From: JAFMPW01 sp041743085
GTDB taxonomy: Bacteria; Bacteroidota; Bacteroidia; Flavobacteriales; Flavobacteriaceae
Length of the DNA: 64,000 bases
Reading direction: 5' to 3'
Assembly: GCA_041743085.1 (NCBI GenBank)
Contig: JBGTNL010000116.1
Span: 1 to 64,000 of the forward strand
Part shown: positions 26,296 to 35,508 of the stretch, piece after piece
Layout: every line of letters starts with the position of its first letter
Numbering within the stretch: the first letter of the stretch is position 1
Translations under genes and position numbers: made by a program
Notes under the pieces: generated by a model
Seen by the model: only the letters and a program-made list of their open reading frames with translations
Database searches by the model: none
What the model was told of the DNA's origin: nothing

Positions 26296-26622
26296 TTACC
26301 CACCAACCCGCTTTACCCGGAAGCCCTTTTCCACGAGGATTTCCATGATCTTGTCCCTGTAGTCTCCCTGGATGATTATTTGGTCATTTTTAAACGTGCC
26401 GCCAACACTGAGCTTTTTTTTGAGGTCTTTTGCCAGCTTCTTAAAATCCTTTTCCGCTCCGTTGTAACCCTCCAGTATGGTAATGGGTTTTCCCTTGCGT
26501 TTTTCATATTTACAGAGAATGGGATCATCCTGCAACCAAATTTCAGGTTTTCGGGCCCCGGTTTTCTCTTCAGCCAGAACATGATCCGGAAACAGGTTTT
26601 TTAATTGGTCCTGAAGGTCCAT
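26296..26622 (-). CDS. SUI1/eIF1-like translation factor (YciH family)
   Basis: The 108-residue protein has the SUI1 beta-alpha core: GKPITILEGYNG, KKLAKDLKKKLSVGGTFKN and IIIQGDYRDKIMEILVEKGF. This is the bacterial YciH-type homologue of eukaryotic eIF1, thought to bind the small ribosomal subunit and check initiation. Length and motif order are typical. It is monocistronic by spacing. Confidence 0.93.
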   Translation of the reverse strand: MDLQDQLKNLFPDHVLAEEKTGARKPEIWLQDDPILCKYEKRKGKPITILEGYNGAEKDFKKLAKDLKKKLSVGGTFKNDQIIIQGDYRDKIMEILVEKGFRVKRVGG

Positions 26623-26691
26623 TAGACAGACTTAAAAAATTGAATAGCCTAAGATAAGAGAATATCCTCCATATTTGGAACTCCAGCTAAT

Positions 26692-27837
26692 TTATTGCCT
26701 TAATAATTCGCGATTCGTGTTGTACCGGAATTCAAGGGTGAGCTTGTTTGCATAGGAATATCCTGCTCCTAAGGCCCAATTGGTGAGCGATTCTATTTCC
26801 AACTCCGATCCGTTGTCAAAATTAATTTTACTGCCAAGACCTTTATCAAAAACAAAAGCCGCATTCAAGAATAACTTGGAACTCTTGTTTAAGAACATAT
26901 AGTGCCTTAGGCCCATCGGCAATTCAAATGACTTATAATCAACGTTTGCCATAGTAGTTGGGCTAAAGCCCGTTGGGGTAGTTTCACTGCTGGAGCTATA
27001 GGATTGGAAGGTAGGTTCAAAAAACAGCCCCCATTTGTTCTTGTTAAAAGGCAAGAGCGCCAGAAATTCTCCGCCGATCCTGATACCGGGGTTTTGGCCA
27101 AAATCTGTATTCCTAAAAACGGAACTGCTGTTTTCTATCAGAAGGCTATTAAGATTTAATCCTGGCCTTAGGACCAGGTTGAATTCCAGTTTTTCGTTAT
27201 TCTTCTTCAGGGCAGCGGCACTTGGGTTCCGGCAACTGTTGAAGGTGTGGAAAAACCGGATTAAAGGTTCCTTTTTATATGCCAGGCGGTCTGTCTGGGA
27301 CCGGGTGATCCCTGTGCATTTGAGATGATTCCAGAGTTGTTGCCTGAACCTCATATTTTGCCCCACAATGCCTGGAGATTTATGGTATCTTTTATATACC
27401 AGTTGTTGTACAGCTGAACCGTCGACAGTAAAGAAGAACCGCCTTAGATTATTATCTTCATAATAATACAATACCGCGTTTCCCTCAATCAGGGACTTAA
27501 GGAATAAACGCTCGGTTTTAAAAACGGGCTGTTTCGCGTTCCCCAGGGCGTTCAGATCGTCCGAGGACCTGTCTATTGGAATAGTATACCTTACATATTT
27601 GGCCTCTCCCTCAATTCCGAATTCTCTTACCCCTTCAATAGAGGTTTTAAGGCTTCGTGAACTTTCCGTCAGTTTATAAGTGAACGAACTTGGATTGTTT
27701 TTCCAGTCCGTATTTTTGATCAGGCAGTTTGTTCGTTCTCCTTTATTGTCTATAAAATAGCCGGGTTGGAAAGTTATCCGTGAATAATTTGAAAAATAAA
27801 TTAAGGAAAAAAGCAAGGCCGGTAGTAGGTTTTTCAT
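26692..27837 (-). CDS. Secreted protein with C-terminal outer-membrane beta-barrel
   Basis: The 381-residue protein has an N-terminal hydrophobic signal (LLPALLFSLIYFSNY). A domain of ~180 residues follows with the recurrent Bacteroidota opening FQPGYFIDNKGERTNCLI. A beta-strand-rich barrel region starts near residue 215 (LEFNLVLRPGLNLNSLLI, RIGGEFLALLPFNKNKWGLF) and runs to the end. Proteins of this plan are often annotated only as hypothetical or as outer-membrane beta-barrel domain proteins. No function can be assigned. Confidence 0.8.
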   Translation of the reverse strand: MKNLLPALLFSLIYFSNYSRITFQPGYFIDNKGERTNCLIKNTDWKNNPSSFTYKLTESSRSLKTSIEGVREFGIEGEAKYVRYTIPIDRSSDDLNALGNAKQPVFKTERLFLKSLIEGNAVLYYYEDNNLRRFFFTVDGSAVQQLVYKRYHKSPGIVGQNMRFRQQLWNHLKCTGITRSQTDRLAYKKEPLIRFFHTFNSCRNPSAAALKKNNEKLEFNLVLRPGLNLNSLLIENSSSVFRNTDFGQNPGIRIGGEFLALLPFNKNKWGLFFEPTFQSYSSSSETTPTGFSPTTMANVDYKSFELPMGLRHYMFLNKSSKLFLNAAFVFDKGLGSKINFDNGSELEIESLTNWALGAGYSYANKLTLEFRYNTNRELLRQ

Positions 27838-28028
27838 CTTATGGGGTATCAGATTGGAATACCTTTTAACGGCGGTCGAAATGAAATGTTATCTCAACAG
27901 TTAAAATTTTGCTGAAAAAATTTCAAGTACACCCGCTGATTGTATTTTTAACTTCAGGGAAATATACAGCCTCCGCCCATTAGCAACGGGCCATCTCCAA
28001 GCACCGTAAAAAGGGAGAAAAGTGTAGT

Positions 28029-28988
28029 CTATTTTTGGATCAGCCCTAATTCTATGAGTCTCTCATGTAAGAATTCCCCGGCCGTAATATCCGCAAATTG
28101 TTTGGGATGATCTTGGTCTATACAGTTATCCAGACAACTCAAAGGCATTTCACTGACGGGGTGCATAAAGAAGGGGATTGAATATCTGGAGGTACCCCAT
28201 AATTCCTTAGGGGGATTGACTACCTGGTGGATTGTAGATTTCAGTTTGTTGTTCGTTAGGCGGGAAAGCATGTCCCCTACATTGATCATCAACTGGTCCG
28301 GTCTTGCAATGGCATCCACCCATTCCCCTTTGTGATTTTTGACCTGAAGCCCCCTGCCGTGAGCCCCCATAAGAAGTGTTATGAGATTAATATCACCATG
28401 GGCCGCCGCACGAACCGCATTTTTGGGTTCTGATGTTATAGGCGGATAGTGGATTGGCCGTAAAATAGAATTGCCATTTTTTATATGCTCGTCAAAGTAG
28501 GTTTCCTTCAGTCCCAGATGGAGCGCCAAAGCCCTTAGCACATATTTAGCCGTTTTTTCAAGCATTTTGTACGTTTCCTTTCCCACTTTATTAAAATCGG
28601 GCAATTCTGTGACCATTACATTATCCGGATATTCCTTCTCGAGCCGGGGATTACCTTCCACATACTGCCCGAAATGCCAGAATTCTTTCAAATCACCTTC
28701 TTTCCTGCCTTTGGCATGTTCTTTTCCAAATGAAGTGTATCCGCGTTGACCACCAATTCCCTTTATCTCATAGTCATCTTTTACCTCCTGGGGCAGGGCA
28801 AAGAACTTTTCTATTTCGGAATACAAATCTTCAACCAGTTGTTCTGAAAGAAAATGGCCGCGGAGGGCTGCAAAGCCTATTTGCTCAAAGGCGGCTCCAA
28901 TTTCAGTGATGAATTTCTGCTTTCTCTGGTCATCTCCTGAGACAAAATCATTTAAATCTACGCTGGGAATAGCATTCATGGTATCCAA
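28029..28988 (-). CDS. 2-oxoglutarate/Fe(II) oxygenase, isopenicillin-N-synthase-like
   Basis: The 319-residue protein has the DIOX_N region (IPSVDLNDF) and the double-stranded beta-helix with the Fe ligands HGD (AAHGDINLITLL) and a distal His (STIHQVVNP). The cosubstrate-binding segment RYSIPFFMHP follows. The closest described relatives are isopenicillin N synthase-like, gibberellin/ACC-oxidase-like enzymes; in bacteria most members lack a known substrate. It is transcribed divergently from the E1 dehydrogenase gene (92-base gap). A TAACTTTG element sits 14 bases before its ATG. Confidence 0.92.
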   Translation of the reverse strand: MDTMNAIPSVDLNDFVSGDDQRKQKFITEIGAAFEQIGFAALRGHFLSEQLVEDLYSEIEKFFALPQEVKDDYEIKGIGGQRGYTSFGKEHAKGRKEGDLKEFWHFGQYVEGNPRLEKEYPDNVMVTELPDFNKVGKETYKMLEKTAKYVLRALALHLGLKETYFDEHIKNGNSILRPIHYPPITSEPKNAVRAAAHGDINLITLLMGAHGRGLQVKNHKGEWVDAIARPDQLMINVGDMLSRLTNNKLKSTIHQVVNPPKELWGTSRYSIPFFMHPVSEMPLSCLDNCIDQDHPKQFADITAGEFLHERLIELGLIQK

Positions 28989-29002
28989 TTTAACATTCGT
29001 GA

Positions 29003-29010
29003 CAAAGTTA
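29003..29010 (-). promoter_or_regulatory. TAnnTTTG element upstream of the oxygenase gene
   Basis: The minus strand reads TAACTTTG, matching the -7 consensus, 14 bases before the ATG at 28988. The same intergenic region has TATTTTTA (plus strand, ~29068) shortly before the divergent E1 gene. Confidence 0.4.
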
Positions 29011-29080
29011 CTAAATTATGAAAGTATAAAGCGGTGAGATTATCTAGATTTATTGTTCTCAATTTTGCTATTTTTACCCG

Positions 29081-31084
29081 GTGTCAGAACTAAAATTACT
29101 ATCCCAAATGCAATACACGCACAGAGACATCAGCAAACAAGTGCACCTGAACTTGTATAAAGCGATGTTAAAGCCCCGCATGATTGAAGAGAAAATGCTG
29201 ATCCTTCTGAGGCAGGGCAGGATTTCCAAATGGTTTAGTGGCATAGGGCAGGAGGCCATTTCAGTTGGGGTAAGCTTCGCACTGAAGCCCGAGGAGTACA
29301 TCTTGCCCATGCACCGCAATCTGGGCGTATTTACCACCAGGGAAATTCCACTATCCAAATTATTTTCCCAATGGCAGGGAAAGGCAGGTGGCTTTACCAA
29401 TGGCAGGGACCGCAGTTTTCATTTTGGGACACAGGAATTTAGAATAATAGGAATGATCTCCCACCTCGGTCCCCAACTGGCGGTCGCGGATGGTATTGCC
29501 CTGGCGGATGTTCTCCAAAACAAACATCGGGTTACTGCAGTCTTTACAGGGGAAGGGGGTACCAGTGAAGGTGATTTTCACGAGGCGCTGAACATTGCCG
29601 CCGTATGGGACTTACCTGTCTTGTTTTGCGTTGAGAACAATGGCTATGGGCTTTCCACCCCCAGCAGTGAACAATACCGCTGTGCCAAAATCTCGGACAA
29701 AGGCATAGGGTATGGCATGGAGGCTTATACAATAGACGGTAATAACATTGTGGAAGTGTATTCCAGAGTGGGCCAAATTTGTGACAGTATGCGTAAAGAG
29801 CCCAGACCGGTATTGCTGGAGTTCAATACCTTCAGGATCCGGGGCCATGAGGAGGCAAGTGGTACCAAATACGTCCCTCAGGAACTAATGGAAGAATGGA
29901 TAAAAAAAGATCCGATATCCAACTATGAAAAATTTCTGGCAGAAGAAAAGGTCTTGACGAACGACTTAATCGAAAATATAAAGATCCGAATACAGCGGGA
30001 AATTGATGAGAATATTGAACTCGCTTTTAGCGAAGAAGCCATCAGTTTTGATAAAACTAAAGAATTAGAAGATGTTTATCAACACTATGAATATGAAGAT
30101 GTTATTCCTAAAAAAAATACTAAAAATATTCGATTGGTGGACGCCGTTTCCCAGGGTCTTAAACAATCCATGGAGCGACACAGGAACCTCATCATCATGG
30201 GGCAGGACATTGCAGAATATGGCGGGGTGTTCAAAACGACCGAAGGGTTTGTTGAGGCTTTTGGAAAGGAACGCGTCAGGAATACCCCGATTTGTGAGTC
30301 GGCCGTAATATCCGCAGCCATGGGACTCTCAATCAATGGAATGAAAAGTGTAGTAGAGATGCAATTTGCGGATTTTGTGAGTACCGGATTTAACCCCGTG
30401 GTGAATTATCTGGCTAAGGTTCATTACCGATGGAATGAAAAGGCGGATGTTGTTATTCGCATGCCCTGCGGCGGCGGAGTAGGGGCGGGCCCTTTCCATT
30501 CGCAAACGAACGAAGCCTGGTTTACAAAGACGCCGGGGTTAAAAGTGGTATATCCGGCCTTCCCTTATGATGCAAAAGGACTATTGGCTACCGCCATAAA
30601 CGATCCCAATCCCGTGTTGTATTTTGAGCATAAGGGCTTGTACCGCAGCGTTTATCAGGAGGTACCAACGGATTATTACACCCTTCCCTTTGGCAGGGCA
30701 AATAAACTTAAAGAAGGCAATGATATTAGCATTATTAGCTATGGAAACGGTGTGCATTGGGCGCTACATACGCTGGAAGAATTACCCGATGTAAGCGCGG
30801 ATCTGCTAGATCTTCAAACACTTCAACCGCTGGATGCCGAAGCCATTTTCGCTTCAGTCAAAAAAACCGGAAAACTGATCATTCTTCAGGAAGATAGTCT
30901 GTTTGGAGGCATAGCCAGTGATATTTCGGCCCTGGTGATGGAAAACTGTTTTGAGTATCTGGATGCCCCGGTTAAAAGGGTTGCCAGTCTGGATACTCCA
31001 ATCCCTTTTGCAAAGCATCTTGAGGACAACTACCTGCCCAAGGAGCGCTTTGCCGCAGAACTCCTGAGATTATTGGCATATTAG
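29081..31084 (+). CDS. Fused alpha/beta E1 component of a 2-oxoacid dehydrogenase
   Basis: The 667-residue protein joins the two E1 subunits. Residues ~1-320 are the alpha part with LLRQGRISKWFSGIGQEA and the thiamine-diphosphate motif GEGGTSEGDFHEALNIAA...ENNGYGLS. Residues ~345-667 are the beta part (IMGQDIAEYGGVFKTTEGF, TPICESAVISAAMGLS). This fused form is common in Flavobacteriia and is usually assigned to the branched-chain 2-oxoacid dehydrogenase; the E2 and E3 genes are not in this window. The longest start is GTG at 29081; ATG at 29108 (MQYTHRD) is an equally good alternative. Confidence 0.93.
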   Translation: MSELKLLSQMQYTHRDISKQVHLNLYKAMLKPRMIEEKMLILLRQGRISKWFSGIGQEAISVGVSFALKPEEYILPMHRNLGVFTTREIPLSKLFSQWQGKAGGFTNGRDRSFHFGTQEFRIIGMISHLGPQLAVADGIALADVLQNKHRVTAVFTGEGGTSEGDFHEALNIAAVWDLPVLFCVENNGYGLSTPSSEQYRCAKISDKGIGYGMEAYTIDGNNIVEVYSRVGQICDSMRKEPRPVLLEFNTFRIRGHEEASGTKYVPQELMEEWIKKDPISNYEKFLAEEKVLTNDLIENIKIRIQREIDENIELAFSEEAISFDKTKELEDVYQHYEYEDVIPKKNTKNIRLVDAVSQGLKQSMERHRNLIIMGQDIAEYGGVFKTTEGFVEAFGKERVRNTPICESAVISAAMGLSINGMKSVVEMQFADFVSTGFNPVVNYLAKVHYRWNEKADVVIRMPCGGGVGAGPFHSQTNEAWFTKTPGLKVVYPAFPYDAKGLLATAINDPNPVLYFEHKGLYRSVYQEVPTDYYTLPFGRANKLKEGNDISIISYGNGVHWALHTLEELPDVSADLLDLQTLQPLDAEAIFASVKKTGKLIILQEDSLFGGIASDISALVMENCFEYLDAPVKRVASLDTPIPFAKHLEDNYLPKERFAAELLRLLAY

Positions 31085-31236
31085 TGAAAAAGTCAATTTT
31101 AATCTGAAATGCAACCCCGTAATTTTCAGCATTTTCTGATATTTGGCCGATGATGTTATTTGCATCTTATCGAAAAATGCAAACTAAAAATAGAAAATCA
31201 TCGTTTAAATGTACCTTTAACCCCTAAAATATAATT

Positions 31237-31719
31237 ATGAGAAGAACTTTTTTCTATCTATTAACACTCGCTTTTTTAATAAGTGCGTGCTCTGTCTCAA
31301 AGGCGGCCCGGGACCAGCGAAACCTTCTAAGCGGTACGTGGACTCTTAATGACATTAGTTTTGAAAATAATGAAGGTACCTTTAAAGCAGTACTTTTCAA
31401 TGATGCGGCCGCTATTTGTTTTGAGGGAAGTAACTGGTTCTTCAGGGACAATAACAGTACCGGGCGATATACGATAAAACAAGGTAGCCTTTGTTCCGGG
31501 GGAGACCGATACATTCGCTGGTCTGTTCAGGATAGAAGTGAAAACTATAACGGGCAGCTGCAGTTTAAGTTTATTGATGAAAAAAACAAGGATATCTCCG
31601 GCGGGGTAGGTTATACATTGACCATCGCAAATCTAACTGCCCAGGAGATGACCTTACAATCCAATGAAACCGTAGACGGAGAATCCGTTACAATGGTTTA
31701 TGAATTCACAAAAAATTAA
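31237..31719 (+). CDS. Lipocalin-like lipoprotein
   Basis: The 160-residue protein has a lipobox (FLISACSVS) and a lipocalin-type beta-barrel beginning LLSGTWTLNDI, a common opening for lipocalin-like lipoproteins in Bacteroidota. It has two cysteines (AICFEG and SLCSGG) that may form a disulfide. It is 14 bases upstream of the OmpA-family gene and probably co-transcribed with it. A TACCTTTA near-consensus element lies at 31212-31219. The ligand is unknown. Confidence 0.88.
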   Translation: MRRTFFYLLTLAFLISACSVSKAARDQRNLLSGTWTLNDISFENNEGTFKAVLFNDAAAICFEGSNWFFRDNNSTGRYTIKQGSLCSGGDRYIRWSVQDRSENYNGQLQFKFIDEKNKDISGGVGYTLTIANLTAQEMTLQSNETVDGESVTMVYEFTKN

Positions 31720-31733
31720 AGAAATATAAAGGC

Positions 31734-32426
31734 ATGAAAAGTTTAGTTATCAGAAATATTGCAATGGCATTGGTATTTGGCCTAATTGTGGGCTGTAGTG
31801 CTACCAGAAATGCAAACAACAAACAAAAAGGAGCTGTTATCGGCGCTGCCGGAGGTGCCGCAATAGGCGGAGTTATAGGCAATAATGTCGGAAAAGGAAA
31901 TACCGTCCTTGGCGCCATTATCGGCGGGGTTGTCGGTGGTGTAGCCGGGGGTTATATCGGAAATCGGATGGACAGGCAAGCGGAAAAGATTGAGGAAGAA
32001 GTGCCCGGAGCCCAGGTAACCAGGGTGGGCGAGGGTATTAATGTAACTTTTACCGAGGACCAGGGTGTTTATTTCGACACCAATAAATCCGCCGTAAAGG
32101 GAACCTCCGCCGAAACCCTGAATAAGTTAGCAGGGATTTTTAAGGAATATCCAAAAACCGTTATTCTCATTGAAGGACATACCGACAGTGCGGGTCCGGA
32201 TGATTACAATATGAATCTATCCAGACAAAGGGCTACCTCGGTAACCGATTATTTGATCGACCAAGGAATTGATGCCAGCCGGTTCACTACCAAATGGTAT
32301 GGTGAGAATCAGCCCAAGGCGGATAATTCCACCTCAGAGGGCAAAGCACAGAACCGTAGGGTAGAGCTGGGTATCATTGCGAGCGAGGAGTTAAAAGAGG
32401 AAGCAAAAGAGAAAACGGGAAACTGA
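31734..32426 (+). CDS. OmpA-family lipoprotein with glycine zipper
   Basis: The 230-residue protein has a lipobox (LIVGCSATR), a glycine-zipper membrane-associated segment (GAVIGAAGGAAIGGVIG and GAIIGGVVGGVAGGYIG) and a C-terminal OmpA/MotB domain. The domain carries the peptidoglycan-binding signature IEGHTDSAGPDDYNMNLSRQ and RRVELGI. It should tether the outer membrane to the cell wall, like YiaD or Pal. A clear terminator follows, isolating it from the polyketide cluster downstream. Confidence 0.95.
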   Translation: MKSLVIRNIAMALVFGLIVGCSATRNANNKQKGAVIGAAGGAAIGGVIGNNVGKGNTVLGAIIGGVVGGVAGGYIGNRMDRQAEKIEEEVPGAQVTRVGEGINVTFTEDQGVYFDTNKSAVKGTSAETLNKLAGIFKEYPKTVILIEGHTDSAGPDDYNMNLSRQRATSVTDYLIDQGIDASRFTTKWYGENQPKADNSTSEGKAQNRRVELGIIASEELKEEAKEKTGN

Positions 32427-32453
32427 TCCACATTGCACTTAATAATTTATTTT

Positions 32454-32487
32454 ATCCCGCTCCGGAGAACTCTGCCGGTAGCGGGAT
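32454..32487 (+). terminator. Rho-independent terminator after the OmpA-family gene
   Basis: ATCCCGCT at 32454-32461 pairs with AGCGGGAT at 32480-32487, with an inner CCGG/CCGG pair, followed by TATTGTTTT. It separates the lipoprotein pair from the type III PKS cluster, whose first start codon is only 31 bases further on. Confidence 0.75.
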
Positions 32488-32517
32488 TATTGTTTTAGGA
32501 ATATGTATCTTCCCTAA

Positions 32518-33639
32518 GTGAAGCAATATGATATAATCATCCTGGGGGGTGGACCTGCCGGACTTACCGCAGCCCTGCACTTATCTCAAAATAACATTGA
32601 AGTCCTGGTGATTGAGAAACAAACCTATCCACACCATAAGGTTTGCGGGGAATACCTCTCCAACGAAATAAGACCTTACCTGGATTCTTTGGGGGTATGC
32701 CTGCCCAATCCGGTGGAGATCAATAATCTTCTGATTTCCACAATCAAAGGTACATTCCTAAAAACCATGTTGCCACTCGGGGGACTAGGTATAAGTCGAT
32801 TCGCATTGGATAATACGCTGTATCTGAAAGCACTGGAACAGGGCGCTTCTTTTAGTTTTGAAACTGTAAAGGAAATTAGTTTCAATGCCGGTACCTTTGA
32901 AGTCATTACAGCATCTGAGATGAAATATAAGGCCAGAATTGTTATCGGGGCTTATGGCAAACGATCTTCCCTGGATAAAAAGCTACAATGCGACTTCATT
33001 AAAAAGAAATCGCCATGGCTGGGCGTAAAGGGACACTATAGCCACGATGATTTCCCCGACGATCTTGTGGCACTTCACAATTTTGAAGGAGGATACGCCG
33101 GACTTTCCAAAACAGAAACAGGAGCAATAAATTTTTGCTATCTGGTTAATTACAAAAGTTTTGAAAGATATAAAGACATTGATCATTTCAATAAATTTGT
33201 CGTAGCAAAAAATCCATTTTTATCACAGTTTTTGAGATCGGCAACCCCTTTGTTCAACACCCCCCTGAGTATTGCACAGGTATCGTTTCATAGAAAACAA
33301 ACTGTAGCGCAACATGTTCTAATGTGTGGGGACACCGCCGGGCTGATACATCCTTTGTGCGGGAATGGTATGGCAATGGCCATACACAGTGCAAAAATGG
33401 TCTCAGAATTGATACTCACCGGTCTTAATGCAAGGAGTTTCAATCGTCCGGAACTTGAAAGGGCCTATCAAAGAAAATGGCATGCTACCTTTAGCAAAAG
33501 ATTATCAACCGGGAGACTACTGCAAGCCGCTCTTTTACAGCCTATTCTGGCCCATACGCTGATGAAGATTATTATAAGATCTCCTTCCTTGCTTAAACGA
33601 TTAATTGAACAGACCCATGGTCAGCCTTTAGAGAATTAA
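32518..33639 (+). CDS. FAD-dependent oxidoreductase of the type III PKS cluster
   Basis: The 373-residue flavoprotein starts at GTG 32518, immediately before the FAD-binding motif IIILGGGPAGLTAALHL, so no longer N-terminus is likely. A second FAD motif, CGDTAGLIHPLCGNGMAMAI, places it in the geranylgeranyl-reductase / p-hydroxybenzoate-hydroxylase-like group. Such enzymes either hydroxylate aromatic rings or reduce isolated double bonds. As the first gene of the cluster and next to a methyltransferase, it most plausibly modifies the polyketide product. Which reaction it performs cannot be told. Its last base overlaps the next start. Confidence 0.9.
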   Translation: MKQYDIIILGGGPAGLTAALHLSQNNIEVLVIEKQTYPHHKVCGEYLSNEIRPYLDSLGVCLPNPVEINNLLISTIKGTFLKTMLPLGGLGISRFALDNTLYLKALEQGASFSFETVKEISFNAGTFEVITASEMKYKARIVIGAYGKRSSLDKKLQCDFIKKKSPWLGVKGHYSHDDFPDDLVALHNFEGGYAGLSKTETGAINFCYLVNYKSFERYKDIDHFNKFVVAKNPFLSQFLRSATPLFNTPLSIAQVSFHRKQTVAQHVLMCGDTAGLIHPLCGNGMAMAIHSAKMVSELILTGLNARSFNRPELERAYQRKWHATFSKRLSTGRLLQAALLQPILAHTLMKIIIRSPSLLKRLIEQTHGQPLEN

Positions 33640-34349
33640 TGGATTTTTCGAAACGCAATACCGAAAAAGAGTTGATGGACGACCCGGAGATTCACAAAAC
33701 CGTCCTGAAGCAGGTGTTTAAGGATATCAACAGGGCGAACAGACTCCTGGGGGGGAACCGAATTACTATAAAGGCCATAGCCCGGATCCTCAAAGATTAT
33801 CCCAGGGAAGAATATACCCTTATAGATGTCGGGTGTGGAGATGGGAGTATGTTGAGAGCCATAGCAAAATATCGCAGGGAAGAAAATATAAAACTGAATT
33901 TGGTGGGGATAGACTTCAGTGAGCAGGCCCTGGCTATTGCAAAGGAACTATCGTCAAAGTATCCGGAAATTAGCTACATCAGGGAAGATATTCTGACCCT
34001 TTCTCCAGACAATACCGGTTGCGATATTTTGCTTTGTACCCTGACCATGCATCATTTTAATAATAACCAAATCCGGGTTTTCTTAAAAAAATTTACCGCC
34101 ATGGCTGCTATGGGCGTAGTGATCAATGACTTACAAAGAAGTAGGCGGGCATACTATCTTTTTAAGGTCTTTAGTACTATTTTTATGCGCACCGATATTG
34201 CAAAACACGATGGTTGTATTTCCATATTAAGCGGTTTTACATTGAACGAATTGAAGAAATTTTCAACGTTGCTTCCCGGGGTAGAGCATACTATAAAATG
34301 GAAGTGGGCCTTCAGGTATGTATGGGTGATGCGGACAGATCGACTATAG
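33639..34349 (+). CDS. SAM-dependent methyltransferase of the type III PKS cluster
   Basis: The 236-residue class I methyltransferase has motif I LIDVGCGDGSMLRAIA, an acidic residue after beta-2 (VGIDFSEQALAIA) and CDILLCTLTMHHF as motif IV. The ending (FRYVWVMRTDRL) resembles methyltransferases found beside type III PKS genes. It starts on the last base of the oxidoreductase gene and ends three bases before the PKS ATG, so coupled translation is likely. O- or C-methylation of the polyketide is inferred. Confidence 0.9.
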   Translation: MDFSKRNTEKELMDDPEIHKTVLKQVFKDINRANRLLGGNRITIKAIARILKDYPREEYTLIDVGCGDGSMLRAIAKYRREENIKLNLVGIDFSEQALAIAKELSSKYPEISYIREDILTLSPDNTGCDILLCTLTMHHFNNNQIRVFLKKFTAMAAMGVVINDLQRSRRAYYLFKVFSTIFMRTDIAKHDGCISILSGFTLNELKKFSTLLPGVEHTIKWKWAFRYVWVMRTDRL

Positions 34350-34352
34350 ATA

Positions 34353-35408
34353 ATGAGTGAAGTAAAAATAGCAGGTGTTTCCAGGGAATTACCTCCTTTT
34401 AGCAGGAGTACGGCAGATATATTACCGTATGTTTCGGAATGGTTGAGTGGGCAGGACGAACGTTTTAAACGCAAGGTGCTTAAAATATTTGAAGGGGCGG
34501 CCGTGGATGTGCGCTATGGGATCATGGACATAGAAGAGGTCTTTACAGCCACCTCCTTTGAGGAAAAAAACGCGCAATACGTGCGGGAAGTAAAAAAGCT
34601 GGGGGCAAGTGCCTTGCAAAAGGCCCTGAAGCAGAATAACTGGGATCCGGAATCCCTGGATTACATCATTACGGTAAGTTGTACCGGGATCATGATCCCT
34701 TCCCTGGATGCCTATCTCATCAATGATCTGGGGTTACGACAAGATATTGTGCGACTTCCGGTAACAGAAATGGGATGTGTGGCCGGAATTTCCGGAATGA
34801 TCTACGCTGCCCAATTCCTGAGATTTAACCCGGGCAAAAGAGCCGCCGTGATCGCCGTTGAGAGTCCAACTGCAACCTTTCAGTTGAATGACTTTTCTAT
34901 GGCTAATATGGTTAGTGCCGCAATATTTGGGGATGGAGCCGCTTGTGTGTTGCTTTCCTCTGAAAAAGACGCTCCGGGCCCCAAAATCATTGGCGAAGAA
35001 ATGTATCATTTCAAAGATGCAACCCATCTTATGGGTTTTGATCTAAGTAATACCGGACTAAAAATGGTGTTAGATCCCGAAGTACCGGAAATGATTGCTA
35101 AGCATTTTGCCAAAATCATTCATCCCTTCCTTAAGAGGTATGATACGGATATTGAAAGGGTGGATCATCTGATCTTCCATCCCGGGGGGAAGAAAATAGT
35201 GCAGATGGTAGAAGCGTTGTTCGGGCAGATGGATAAGAACATAGATGACACAAGGGAAACCCTGCGCCTGTACGGCAATATGAGTAGTGTAACCGTACTC
35301 TATGTTCTGGAACGTTTTTTAGCAAAAAAAATAAATAAGGGGGAACAAGGCTTACTTTTGAGTTTTGGTCCGGGTTTTTCGGCGCAAAGGATCCTGCTGG
35401 AATGGTAG
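34353..35408 (+). CDS. Type III polyketide synthase (chalcone/stilbene synthase family)
   Basis: The 351-residue ketosynthase carries the type III PKS triad: nucleophile Cys142 (TEMGCVAGISGM), His276 (LIFHPGGKK) and Asn309 (LYGNMSSVTV). It also has the C-terminal loop LLSFGPGFSAQRILLEW, equivalent to the GFGPG signature of the family. Such homodimers extend an acyl starter with malonyl-CoA and cyclise the product into resorcinols, pyrones or phloroglucinols without a carrier protein. Here it sits with its own FAS-like genes and a carrier protein, suggesting that an acyl-ACP made in the cluster is the starter. Product unknown. Confidence 0.95.
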   Translation: MSEVKIAGVSRELPPFSRSTADILPYVSEWLSGQDERFKRKVLKIFEGAAVDVRYGIMDIEEVFTATSFEEKNAQYVREVKKLGASALQKALKQNNWDPESLDYIITVSCTGIMIPSLDAYLINDLGLRQDIVRLPVTEMGCVAGISGMIYAAQFLRFNPGKRAAVIAVESPTATFQLNDFSMANMVSAAIFGDGAACVLLSSEKDAPGPKIIGEEMYHFKDATHLMGFDLSNTGLKMVLDPEVPEMIAKHFAKIIHPFLKRYDTDIERVDHLIFHPGGKKIVQMVEALFGQMDKNIDDTRETLRLYGNMSSVTVLYVLERFLAKKINKGEQGLLLSFGPGFSAQRILLEW

Positions 35409-35508
35409 GCCGCCTCCAGTTCTCTCCCACGATCGGCAGGGAGAGTATTAGGTTGCCTACCTTAAAAAAATTGATGGGGCCCCTTATAGATTGTTAGCAT
35501 TTTCGGTG